This document shows, in pieces, positions 37,547 through 45,476 of a DNA stretch of 64,000 nucleotides. Source of the stretch: Pedobacter deserti (GTDB taxonomy: Bacteria > Bacteroidota > Bacteroidia > Sphingobacteriales > Sphingobacteriaceae). The first letter of the stretch is position 1, and each line of letters starts with the position of its first letter. Location of the stretch: contig NZ_JAFMZQ010000001.1 of the NCBI RefSeq assembly GCF_024436415.1, positions 1,612,001-1,676,000 on the forward strand. Direction: 5' to 3'. The notes under the pieces were generated by a model. The model was not told the origin of the DNA, searched no databases, and saw only the letters and a list, made by a program, of their open reading frames with translations. The position numbers were made by a program, and so were the translations under genes.

Positions 37547-38208
37547 TGTTTGCGTCTGAACTCATATCTAACACCATTCCGCCGCTTCGGACGTCCGATT
37601 CAGTTCAGAAGTCTCTGGAACGGATGACAGAGTTCAAATTATCCCATCTGCCTATAGTAAACGAAACACAGTTTCTCGGATTACTTGCCGAAGAAGAACT
37701 TATCGAAATAGCTGATCCAGACACCGCCATTGGTGCATTACCGTTGTCAATTCTCAATCCATTTGTGTTTGAGGACGCCCACATGTACGATATCATAAGG
37801 CTGTTTAATCAGCTTCATCTCTCTGTAGTTCCAGTTCTCGATTATAAGAAAAACTACCTGGGTTTAATTTCGGGTAATAATATACTGGAATACATCTCAA
37901 ACCTATACGCCGTAAAGGAGCAGGGAGGGATTATTGTTCTCGAGATCAGTAATAGAAACAATTCTTTGGCGCACATGGCCCAGATTGTTGAGGCAGATAA
38001 CGCGCAGATACTGTCCTCATACGTACAATCGTTTCCTGAATCCACAAAGCTAGAGGTTACATTGAAGATTAACCGGACCGATCTTTCTGCAATCATAGCC
38101 TCATTCGAACGCTTCAATTATCAGGTAAATGCTGTGTTTAACACAACAACATCGGATAATGGTACCGCTGATAGGTATAATTCTTTGATGAATTATCTAA
38201 ATGTCTAA
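37546..38208 (+). CDS. CBS-domain protein with C-terminal ACT-like region
   Basis: A 220-residue soluble protein. Two CBS domains fill residues 1-125 (RTSDSVQKSLERMTEFKLSH with LPIVNETQFLGLLAEEEL, then LHLSVVPVLDYKKNYLGLIS). The rest (IIVLEISNRNNSLAHMAQIV and later LEVTLKINRTDLSAI) looks like an ACT domain. The protein may sense an adenine nucleotide and an amino acid; this is inference. It starts within the hydrolase stop and is followed 26 bp later by nadK, as in many Bacteroidetes. Confidence 0.88.
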   Translation: MFASELISNTIPPLRTSDSVQKSLERMTEFKLSHLPIVNETQFLGLLAEEELIEIADPDTAIGALPLSILNPFVFEDAHMYDIIRLFNQLHLSVVPVLDYKKNYLGLISGNNILEYISNLYAVKEQGGIIVLEISNRNNSLAHMAQIVEADNAQILSSYVQSFPESTKLEVTLKINRTDLSAIIASFERFNYQVNAVFNTTTSDNGTADRYNSLMNYLNV

Positions 38209-38234
38209 GTGTCATAAATAATGGATATTTTTTA

Positions 38235-39116
38235 ATGAGGATAGCAATCTATGGCAGAGAATTTAATAACAGCGTGCTTCCGTATGTTCAGGAGGTGTTT
38301 GACGTATTAAACGCCCATGAGATCCAGACACTTATTTACCACCCTTATTTAGTGTTTGTTCGAAACAAGGTGAAGCTGCCAGATAACATTTTAATTTTTA
38401 GAAACCATCAGGAACTATTAGGACAGGCCGACGTTTTTTTAAGTCTGGGGGGCGATGGTACTTTGTTAGATACGCTGTCCCTTGTCCGTGATTCAGGCAT
38501 ACCTGTAATAGGAATAAATTTTGGCCGCCTCGGGTTTTTAGCCAGTATAAACAAAAATGACATACGCGCCGCCATTGCGGCGTTGCAAAGGCAGGAATAT
38601 GCGCTCGACCAACGCACATTGCTTAGGCTCGAGTCTAGCGAAAAACTGTTTGCTGAGGAGAACTTTGCGTTGAATGACGTTACGATTCATAGGAGAGATA
38701 ATTCAGCCATGATGATTATCCATGCCTATATGAACAATGAGTTTGTAAATTCATACTGGGCAGACGGTCTCATTGTGGCTACCCCCACGGGCTCTACAGC
38801 CTACTCTTTAAGTTGTGGCGGACCCATCATTTATCCGAACTCTCAAAATTTAGTTATTACACCGATAGCTCCCCATAACCTCAACGTCAGACCATTAATA
38901 ATTCCAGATGACGTATCTTTAACTTTCGAGATTGAGGCGAGGAGCGCTAAATTCCTTGTATCCTGCGATTCCAGGACTGTTACAGTAGACAAATCCGCAA
39001 AAATTGTTCTGAGCAGGGCAAAATTCAATATAAATCTTATTAGGCTAAATACTGAAAGCTACTTAACTACCTTAAGAAATAAATTACTATGGGGTATTGA
39101 TACCCGAAATTACTAA
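38235..39116 (+). CDS. nadK: NAD kinase
   Basis: A 293-residue enzyme that phosphorylates NAD to NADP. Key motifs: LSLGGDGTLLDTLSLVRDSG (GGDG), VIGINFGRLGFLA, and the NE/D-type segment EENFALNDVTIHRR, then ATPTGSTAYSLSCGGP. Length and motifs are normal. It lies in the conserved CBS-nadK-DUF6089-uppS-bamA run, and the next gene starts 1 bp after its stop. Confidence 0.96.
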   Translation: MRIAIYGREFNNSVLPYVQEVFDVLNAHEIQTLIYHPYLVFVRNKVKLPDNILIFRNHQELLGQADVFLSLGGDGTLLDTLSLVRDSGIPVIGINFGRLGFLASINKNDIRAAIAALQRQEYALDQRTLLRLESSEKLFAEENFALNDVTIHRRDNSAMMIIHAYMNNEFVNSYWADGLIVATPTGSTAYSLSCGGPIIYPNSQNLVITPIAPHNLNVRPLIIPDDVSLTFEIEARSAKFLVSCDSRTVTVDKSAKIVLSRAKFNINLIRLNTESYLTTLRNKLLWGIDTRNY

Positions 39117-39117
39117 G

Positions 39118-39936
39118 ATGGGAAAGCCAGCGTGGACAGTCACCATAATATTACTCTTTCTCAACCTCGGCCTTAAAGCACAGGTACTTGAAGTAGGCGC
39201 TGGGATTGGTGGTTCCGGGTATGTAGGCGATCTGAACGTCAATAGGCTACTCAAAATCAGCGGGATATCGGCAGGAGGGTATGTTAAGATGAATTTTGAT
39301 GCCCACTGGTCTCTAAGCGCAAACTATACCTATGGAAAGATACGTGCAAACGACCTTAAATCTGATGAGCCTGAATTTAGACAACGAGGGCTTAACTTTA
39401 CTACAGCACTCAATGAGGCAAGTCTACAGGTTGATTTTAATTTTTTCGACTACTTTGCAGGGGGCGGGAGAAGAAAATTTACACCATATCTTTTCGTGGG
39501 GGCGGGTGGTATCTTGTTTAATCCCAAGGCCAATTATTCAAAGTACGACCTTTACGATGTGGTATTGAGACATTACAGGACGGAGGGTCAAAATGTAGTA
39601 TACCGCAATTACGCGTTCACTGTACCTTATGGCGCAGGCCTGAAATTTCAACTTAAGGAAAACTGGGGACTATTTACCCAGATTGGATACAGGACGGCTT
39701 TTACAGATTACATAGACGATGTAAGCAAAACCTATCCCGGAGAAAACTACTGGGAGGTTGCCGGTTTTAAGCCTGAACGCATTAATGAAGCCAAATCCCT
39801 GTCGAACCCCTCCCTGCAAAACTTTGAAAGTCTGCAATATACTCAACGAGGCGATTTTAGAAAAAGAGATACATATATGTTTGTTGGTATTGGCATATCT
39901 TATACCTTTGTGTCCCAAAAATGCTATACATTTTAA
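39118..39936 (+). CDS. DUF6089 family outer-membrane protein
   Basis: A 272-residue exported protein. The signal peptide is WTVTIILLFLNLGLKAQ, followed by an outer-membrane barrel pattern of alternating hydrophobic residues (LEVGAGIGGSGYVGDLN, WSLSANYTYGKIRA, FTPYLFVGAGGILFNP, ending GIGISYTFVSQKCYTF). The family is Bacteroidetes-specific as I recall it, sited between nadK and uppS; function unknown. The ATG at 39118 starts the signal; the frame is open a further seven codons into nadK. Confidence 0.85.
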   Translation: MGKPAWTVTIILLFLNLGLKAQVLEVGAGIGGSGYVGDLNVNRLLKISGISAGGYVKMNFDAHWSLSANYTYGKIRANDLKSDEPEFRQRGLNFTTALNEASLQVDFNFFDYFAGGGRRKFTPYLFVGAGGILFNPKANYSKYDLYDVVLRHYRTEGQNVVYRNYAFTVPYGAGLKFQLKENWGLFTQIGYRTAFTDYIDDVSKTYPGENYWEVAGFKPERINEAKSLSNPSLQNFESLQYTQRGDFRKRDTYMFVGIGISYTFVSQKCYTF

Positions 39937-39955
39937 GTATATCGAAGAATAATTG

Positions 39956-40696
39956 ATGGGTTTCAGAGAACAGATTGATCTAACAAAGTTACCAGAGCAT
40001 ATTGCAATCATTATGGATGGCAATGGTCGCTGGGCAAAAAATCAAGGAAAGATAAGGCATTTCGGACATGAAAGCGGTGTCCTGTCAGTTAAAGACATTG
40101 TTGAAGGCTGCGCTGACATCGGAATCAAGTACGTTACAGTCTACGCTTTTTCTACCGAAAACTGGAACAGACCTATCGAAGAAGTAAATGCACTGATGGA
40201 ATTACTCATTTCCACAATCAATCAGGAGACGCCTACGTTGACAAAAAACGACATAAAGCTTAATGCTATAGGTGATATTGCTTCATTGCCTCAAAAATGT
40301 ATAGAGGATCTCGCCAGTGCTATGGAAAAAACGTCCTCTAATAAAAGATGCACGCTGACTCTGGCGCTTAGTTACAGTGCAAAATGGGAAATCATTAATG
40401 CCGCAAAAAAACTGGCCGAGAAAGCTGTTCGTGGCGAGTTAAAAGTTGAGGATATCAATGAACATCACTTCTCGGCTATGTTGACCACAGTGGACATGCC
40501 GGATCCTGAACTAATGATCAGGACCAGTGGAGAACACAGGGTAAGTAACTTTCTACTCTGGCAGATGGCATATACCGAGCTTTATTTTACAGATAAGCTT
40601 TGGCCAGACTTCAGACGCGAAGATTTGTTTGAAGCCATCGTCGATTATCAAAAACGTGAGCGACGCTTCGGTAAAACTAGTGAACAAGTCAACTAA
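39956..40696 (+). CDS. uppS: Isoprenyl transferase (undecaprenyl diphosphate synthase)
   Basis: A 246-residue cis-prenyltransferase: IAIIMDGNGRWAKNQGKIR (catalytic D), HFGHESGVLSVKDI, VYAFSTENWNRP, and PDPELMIRTSGEHRVSNFLL with the diphosphate-binding arginine. It makes the lipid carrier for peptidoglycan and other wall polymers. The start is the ATG at 39956 (a TTG just upstream is in frame). It lies 63 bp before bamA. Confidence 0.95.
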   Translation: MGFREQIDLTKLPEHIAIIMDGNGRWAKNQGKIRHFGHESGVLSVKDIVEGCADIGIKYVTVYAFSTENWNRPIEEVNALMELLISTINQETPTLTKNDIKLNAIGDIASLPQKCIEDLASAMEKTSSNKRCTLTLALSYSAKWEIINAAKKLAEKAVRGELKVEDINEHHFSAMLTTVDMPDPELMIRTSGEHRVSNFLLWQMAYTELYFTDKLWPDFRREDLFEAIVDYQKRERRFGKTSEQVN

Positions 40697-40759
40697 TTTT
40701 ACTTTTAACACTTTTTAACATGTGTTTAAATTAACTTAGCATCGATTTTAAGAATCTAA

Positions 40760-43312
40760 ATGAAAAAAATAATATACCAGCTTACAGTACTGTTGTTGCT
40801 GAGTTTGCCAGCATTGGCGCAGATAACACGGCCGCAAATAAACCCGACATTACCATCTCTTAAAGTTAAAGGTACTGATCTAGACTATTTTAATCCTAGG
40901 GAGTATATTATCGGAGGCATTACACTTGCCGGCACGGAACACCTGGATAAGGACGTGATTATAGCACTTACCAAGCTATCAAAAGGGGATAGAGTTCTTT
41001 TACCCGGAGATGCCACTGCCAACGCAATCAAGAATCTTTGGGCTCAGGGGTTGTTCGAAGACATACAGCTAGATATTGAACGGATCGTTGAGGATACCGT
41101 ATATTTTGATATCAAAGTCGTCGAGCGCCCGCGTCTCGGAGGGTTCGAAATAGAAGGCGTAAGTAAATCCCAGAAAACGGATATTCTCGAGAAGCTGGGA
41201 GATAAGAGCGGTAAGTCAATTATCAACGAGAATCTATACAACACCACAACGGCTGTTATTAATAAATATCTTTCTGAGAAAGGGTATTTCTTTACCTCGG
41301 TTGACTATGCTACCAAGCCAGATCCGAGCATAGACAATGGGATGATACTCCAGGTAACTATTGACAGAGGCAGAAAGATGAAGGTTAAGCAAATCAACTT
41401 TACGGGAAATAAGGATTTTTCAGATGCCAGATTGAGAAAGTTCCTGAAGAAGACCAAGCAACAAGCCTTTTACAAACTATTTGGTTCCGGAAAGTTCAGT
41501 AAAGAGAAATATGAAGAGGACAAATTGAAGCTTATCGCTGAGATGCATAAACGGGGTTACCGTGATGCGGCTTTATTAAAAGACAGCATCTATCCATATA
41601 ATGAGAAGTCGGTCGGAATCAACATCGATCTTTTTGAGGGACCTAAGTATTATTTCGGCAATATCACATGGGTGGGGAATGCAAAGTATACAACCGAAAT
41701 GCTCGAGAAAGCTCTGGGAATTGAGAAAGGCGAACTTTTCAGTGAGGAGAAGCTTGAAACCAAATTGCGCGGAAGCGCAAACGGGGACGATGTTTCGAGT
41801 ATTTACCTGAATGATGGCTATCTGACTTTTAGCGCGGAGCCAGTTCAGACACGGATATATAATGATACCGTTGATATCGAAATGCGCATCTATGAGGGTC
41901 CGCAGTATACAAACAACCGTATTACAGTTAAGGGAAACACGATTACAAATGATCGAGTTGTGCTTAGAGAGATCAGAACAAAACCAGGCGAGAAGTTTTC
42001 AAAAGATCTTTTGATCCGTACTGTACGTGAGATCGGCCAGCTAGGTAATTTTGATGAGAGTAAAACTGTACCGACTCCGCGACCAAATCCTGCTGACGGA
42101 ACTGTCGATATTGAGTACACTGTAGAGGAGAAACCTTCAGACCAGATCGAACTTTCAGGTGGTTTCGGCGGGGGTAATATAATTGGAACGCTTGGGTTAA
42201 CATTCAATAATTTTTCGTTGAAGAACCTGTTTAACCTGGACGCGTATAAGCCGCTACCAAAAGGCGACGGGCAAAGGTTGAGTCTCCGTGGGCAGACGAA
42301 TGGTAAATATTACCAGTCATACAGTTTTTCGTTTTCCGAGCCATGGCTTGGTGGTAAAAAGCCAATCAGCTTTGGTATAAGTGCTTTTACTTCCTTACAA
42401 TCGAATGGTTTTCGCAATAGACAGAGTCCAGAGTATTCTAAGATCCGTTTAAACGGTGTAACGGTTAGTTTAGGAAGAAGATTAAATTTCCCGGACAATT
42501 ATTTCCAACTCACTCACGCGATAAATGCACAACAATATATTCTGAATAACTACCCAGGCTATCTGTTTAGAAATGGAACATCTTTCAATTTCAACCTTAC
42601 TCAGGAACTTAGCAGGGATTCCAGAAATTCGCCGATATTTCCTACTGAAGGTTCAATATTCAGATTTTCTATACAAGCCACTCCACCATATTCGTTGTTA
42701 AATAATGTTAACTATGCAACAGCTTCCGATAAAGAGCGTTATAAGTTTACTGAATATCATAAGTGGAAGTTTGAAACCCAATGGTTTCAGCGCTTAGCGG
42801 GTAAGTTTGTAGTGAAGGCTCAGGCCCAGTTCGGCTTTCTTGGTTCTTACAACCAGGCTGTTGGACAGTCGCCGTTTGAGCGGTTTAAGTTAGGGGGAGA
42901 CGGAATGCAGGGATTTGATTTCTTACAAGGGTCTGAACTAATCGCAATGCGCGGTTATGCTAACAACTCTGTGATACCGGTAGGATCTAATCCTACGGTC
43001 GCGCAGCAGTCCGGCAGTCCGATATTTACCAAATATGTCATGGAGCTTCGGTATCCTGTCATCGCCAGTCAGCAGGCTACAGCGTTCCTTGTCGGCTTTG
43101 CAGAGGGAGGTAACACGTGGGATAAGTTTGGCGACTTCAACCCTTTCAACATTCGTCGTTCGGTAGGTTTGGGTGCAAAAATATTTTTACCGATATTCGG
43201 CATGCTGGGAATCGATTATGGATATGGGTTTGATAAGATTCCCGGTATTCCTGACGCCAACAAGGGTCAGTTCCATTTTAGTATAGCGCAACAATTAGGA
43301 GGATTTAATTAA
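40760..43312 (+). CDS. bamA: Outer-membrane protein assembly factor BamA
   Basis: An 850-residue Omp85 protein. The signal is MKKIIYQLTVLLLLSLPALA, then tandem POTRA domains to about residue 455 (IIGGITLAGTEHLDKDVIIA, GGFEIEGVSKSQKTDILEKL, YFGNITWVGNAKYTTEMLEK, and so on) and a C-terminal barrel (GGGNIIGTLGLTFNNFSLKN, YSFSFSEPWLGG, KFKLGGDGMQG-like FKLGGDGMQGFDF). It inserts beta-barrel proteins into the outer membrane. It is followed by two OmpH (Skp) chaperone genes, the classic gene order. The only doubt is the exact number of POTRA domains. Confidence 0.95.
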   Translation: MKKIIYQLTVLLLLSLPALAQITRPQINPTLPSLKVKGTDLDYFNPREYIIGGITLAGTEHLDKDVIIALTKLSKGDRVLLPGDATANAIKNLWAQGLFEDIQLDIERIVEDTVYFDIKVVERPRLGGFEIEGVSKSQKTDILEKLGDKSGKSIINENLYNTTTAVINKYLSEKGYFFTSVDYATKPDPSIDNGMILQVTIDRGRKMKVKQINFTGNKDFSDARLRKFLKKTKQQAFYKLFGSGKFSKEKYEEDKLKLIAEMHKRGYRDAALLKDSIYPYNEKSVGINIDLFEGPKYYFGNITWVGNAKYTTEMLEKALGIEKGELFSEEKLETKLRGSANGDDVSSIYLNDGYLTFSAEPVQTRIYNDTVDIEMRIYEGPQYTNNRITVKGNTITNDRVVLREIRTKPGEKFSKDLLIRTVREIGQLGNFDESKTVPTPRPNPADGTVDIEYTVEEKPSDQIELSGGFGGGNIIGTLGLTFNNFSLKNLFNLDAYKPLPKGDGQRLSLRGQTNGKYYQSYSFSFSEPWLGGKKPISFGISAFTSLQSNGFRNRQSPEYSKIRLNGVTVSLGRRLNFPDNYFQLTHAINAQQYILNNYPGYLFRNGTSFNFNLTQELSRDSRNSPIFPTEGSIFRFSIQATPPYSLLNNVNYATASDKERYKFTEYHKWKFETQWFQRLAGKFVVKAQAQFGFLGSYNQAVGQSPFERFKLGGDGMQGFDFLQGSELIAMRGYANNSVIPVGSNPTVAQQSGSPIFTKYVMELRYPVIASQQATAFLVGFAEGGNTWDKFGDFNPFNIRRSVGLGAKIFLPIFGMLGIDYGYGFDKIPGIPDANKGQFHFSIAQQLGGFN

Positions 43313-43325
43313 CAGGAGAAAAGTG

Positions 43326-43865
43326 ATGAAGAGGATTTTATTTGCGGCGTTGCTGCTTTTTTCAGGGTTTGGTGCATTTGCACAGAAGTTTGCTTATGTA
43401 GATACCGAGTATATCTTAAAACATTTACCGGAGTACAAGTCTTCACAAAACCAACTTAGCGTAATGTCAGAACAATGGCAAAAGCAGCTTGACCAGCAGT
43501 TTGTAGCGATCGATAAGATGTACAAAGCCTATCAGGCGGACCAGGTTCTTCTTACAGAAGATATGCGTAAAAGAAGAGAGAACGAGATCATAGAAAAGGA
43601 AAAGGAAGCTAAAGACTTGCAGCGTAAATTTTTCGGGCCTGAAGGGGATCTTTTCCAGGCCCGCGTAAAGCTATTAAACCCTATTCAGGAAAAAGTGTCG
43701 AAGGCAGTAGGGGAGGTAGCGAAAGCAAAGCTTCTTGACTTTATCTTTGACAAGAGCAGTGAAGCAACGATGATGATCTATGCGAGCAGTAGCTATGACG
43801 TAAGCAATGATGTAATAGTAAGATTAGGCTATAAGCCAGGTTCTCTGGTAGGTAACACACAGTAA
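43326..43865 (+). CDS. OmpH/Skp-family periplasmic chaperone (first of two)
   Basis: A 179-residue exported protein: signal MKRILFAALLLFSGFGAFAQ, a FAYVDTEYILKHLPEYKSSQ strand typical of OmpH, a long coiled coil (residues about 45-130, rich in K, E, Q), and LIFDKSSEATMMIYASSS late. Skp holds unfolded outer-membrane proteins for BamA. A good Shine-Dalgarno-like AGGAGA at 43314-43319 precedes the ATG at 43326 (a GTG is directly upstream). It starts 13 bp after bamA and is followed by a second copy. Confidence 0.92.
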   Translation: MKRILFAALLLFSGFGAFAQKFAYVDTEYILKHLPEYKSSQNQLSVMSEQWQKQLDQQFVAIDKMYKAYQADQVLLTEDMRKRRENEIIEKEKEAKDLQRKFFGPEGDLFQARVKLLNPIQEKVSKAVGEVAKAKLLDFIFDKSSEATMMIYASSSYDVSNDVIVRLGYKPGSLVGNTQ

Positions 43866-43888
43866 AAATTAAGAAAACAAAAAGAGAG

Positions 43889-44452
43889 ATGAGAAAATTA
43901 ATGACCGCATTGATGGTAACTGCAGGATTATTTGTAGCCGGCAGTGCTAATGCACAACAAAAGTTCGCACATTTAAATTCAGCATTGGTGATTGATGGAA
44001 TGGCCGAGGTTAAGGCAGCCAGAACTACGCTTGAGGCTTTCCAAAAGGAGAAAACTGCCGTGATTGAAAAAATGTATACCGAGTATCAGACTAAATTGAA
44101 AGCAGCACAAGACAAGCAGAAGACACTAAGCGAGGCAAACAAAGAGGTTGTGGGCAAGGAGCTACAGACGATGGGCACAGAGCTGCAGGACCTTGAAAAG
44201 AGAATCGAAGATGCTAGGACGAAGGCACAACAGGAACTTGAACAGAAGAACACAGAATTGTTTAACCCGATTCAGGTAAAGGTAGACAACGCCATTAAAG
44301 CTGTCTCTAAGGAGAAAGGTTATGCATATGTGTTTGACACTACAAATCCGGCTTTGGTTTATTTCGACGGAGGTGACGATATCACACCTTTAGTAAAAAC
44401 AAAACTGGGCGTAGCTCCAACGGCAGCAAATACAACTGCACCAAAAAAATAA
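43889..44452 (+). CDS. OmpH/Skp-family periplasmic chaperone (second of two)
   Basis: A 187-residue exported protein: signal MRKLMTALMVTAGLFVAGSA, FAHLNSALVIDGMAEVKAAR, a coiled coil (about residues 50-135), and KEKGYAYVFDTTNPALVYFD. The tail is a short Ala/Thr-rich stretch. It is 24 bp after the first OmpH and divergent enough in sequence to be a specialised paralogue. Purine-rich GAGAGATGAG surrounds the ATG. Transcription probably ends at the hairpin at 44479-44505. Confidence 0.92.
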   Translation: MRKLMTALMVTAGLFVAGSANAQQKFAHLNSALVIDGMAEVKAARTTLEAFQKEKTAVIEKMYTEYQTKLKAAQDKQKTLSEANKEVVGKELQTMGTELQDLEKRIEDARTKAQQELEQKNTELFNPIQVKVDNAIKAVSKEKGYAYVFDTTNPALVYFDGGDDITPLVKTKLGVAPTAANTTAPKK

Positions 44453-44478
44453 GGTTAACTATAAAAACGTTAAATTGC

Positions 44479-44505
44479 AGGGCTGACTTTTTCAGCCCTT
44501 TTTTT
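44479..44505 (+). terminator. Terminator between ompH and murI
   Basis: AGGGCTGA (44479-44486) pairs with TCAGCCCT (44492-44499) around a CTTTT loop, followed by TTTTTT to 44505. The murI ATG begins at the next base, 44506. Confidence 0.9.
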
Positions 44506-45345
44506 ATGAAAATTGACGAAGCACCTATAGGAGTATTTGATTCTGGTTATGGCGGGCTTACCGTACTCAAATCGATTATGGGGAAGTTGCCGAAATATGA
44601 TTATCTTTATCTGGGAGACAATGCGAGATCGCCTTATGGCGATCATTCATTTGAAACAGTCTTTCAGTATACCCTCGAATGTGTCGAGTGGTTCTTTAAC
44701 CAGGGCTGTCAATTGGTTATTCTCGCATGCAATACCGCTTCAGCTAAAGCATTACGGACGATTCAGCAACGTGTGCTTCCATTTAAATACCCAGGACGCC
44801 GGGTTCTTGGGGTCATCAGACCAACAGCGGAAGTTATCGGGACCTATACGGCTTCAGGGAAAATCGGTGTATTAGGAACCAGAGGAACAATCAATTCGCA
44901 ATCTTACCTGTTGGAAGTCCGTAAATTTTATCCCCACATCGAAGTATACCAACAAAGTTGTCCGATGTGGGTGCCGCTGGTGGAGAACAACGAACACCTG
45001 GAGCCTGGAGCAGATTACTTTGTGCAGAAGTACATAGATCTCATCTTCGAACAGGACAACAAGATCGACTGTTTATTATTGGCCTGTACTCACTACCCCT
45101 TGCTTGTGCCTAAAATTAAACAGTATATACCAGTTGGGGTTGAGCTTATTGGTCAGGGTGAGATTGTGGCAGACAGCCTTTGCGACTACCTGCGCAGGCA
45201 CCCGGAGATTGCCAATCGCTTAAGTACAAACGGCGAGGTTAATTTTAGGACCACTGGTGATTCAGCAGCTTTCGATAGACAGGCTTCAATATTCTTTGAG
45301 TCGACAGTCAAGTCCAGCCATCTGTCATTAGCTAAAGTGCTTTAG
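44506..45345 (+). CDS. murI: Glutamate racemase
   Basis: A 279-residue enzyme that makes D-glutamate for peptidoglycan. Motifs: IGVFDSGYGGLTVLKSI (catalytic Asp/Ser), LYLGDNARSPYGDHS, VILACNTASAKALR (first catalytic Cys) and CLLLACTHYPLLVPKI (second Cys and His). Length is normal. Its start abuts the T run of the preceding terminator, so its expression must come from readthrough or a promoter hidden inside the ompH gene. Confidence 0.95.
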   Translation: MKIDEAPIGVFDSGYGGLTVLKSIMGKLPKYDYLYLGDNARSPYGDHSFETVFQYTLECVEWFFNQGCQLVILACNTASAKALRTIQQRVLPFKYPGRRVLGVIRPTAEVIGTYTASGKIGVLGTRGTINSQSYLLEVRKFYPHIEVYQQSCPMWVPLVENNEHLEPGADYFVQKYIDLIFEQDNKIDCLLLACTHYPLLVPKIKQYIPVGVELIGQGEIVADSLCDYLRRHPEIANRLSTNGEVNFRTTGDSAAFDRQASIFFESTVKSSHLSLAKVL

Positions 45346-45378
45346 GATGGTTACAACCAAGCATCAAGTCTAGTACCG

Positions 45379-45404
45379 GTATGATCTTCATGTGAATATC
45401 ATAC
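45379..45404. repeat. 26-bp near-perfect palindrome upstream of the purF-like gene
   Basis: Two 12-bp arms, GTATGATCTTCA (45379-45390) and TGAATATCATAC (45393-45404), differ at one position and flank a TG centre. The site is about 45 bp before the candidate -7 box and 72 bp before the start of the purF-like gene. It could be an operator, a terminator stem without T run for murI, or chance. Confidence 0.5.
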
Positions 45405-45449
45405 TTCGTGACGTTCAATTTCCTTCTAGGTTTTTATTATTATTAGCGG

Positions 45450-45457
45450 TAAATTTG
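45450..45457 (+). promoter_or_regulatory. Candidate -7 box of the purF-like gene
   Basis: TAAATTTG fits TAnnTTTG, 19 bp before the ATG at 45477. No exact -33 TTG is seen. It lies downstream of the palindrome at 45379-45404. Confidence 0.5.
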
Positions 45458-45476
45458 CGGCTCAATAAACCACCGA

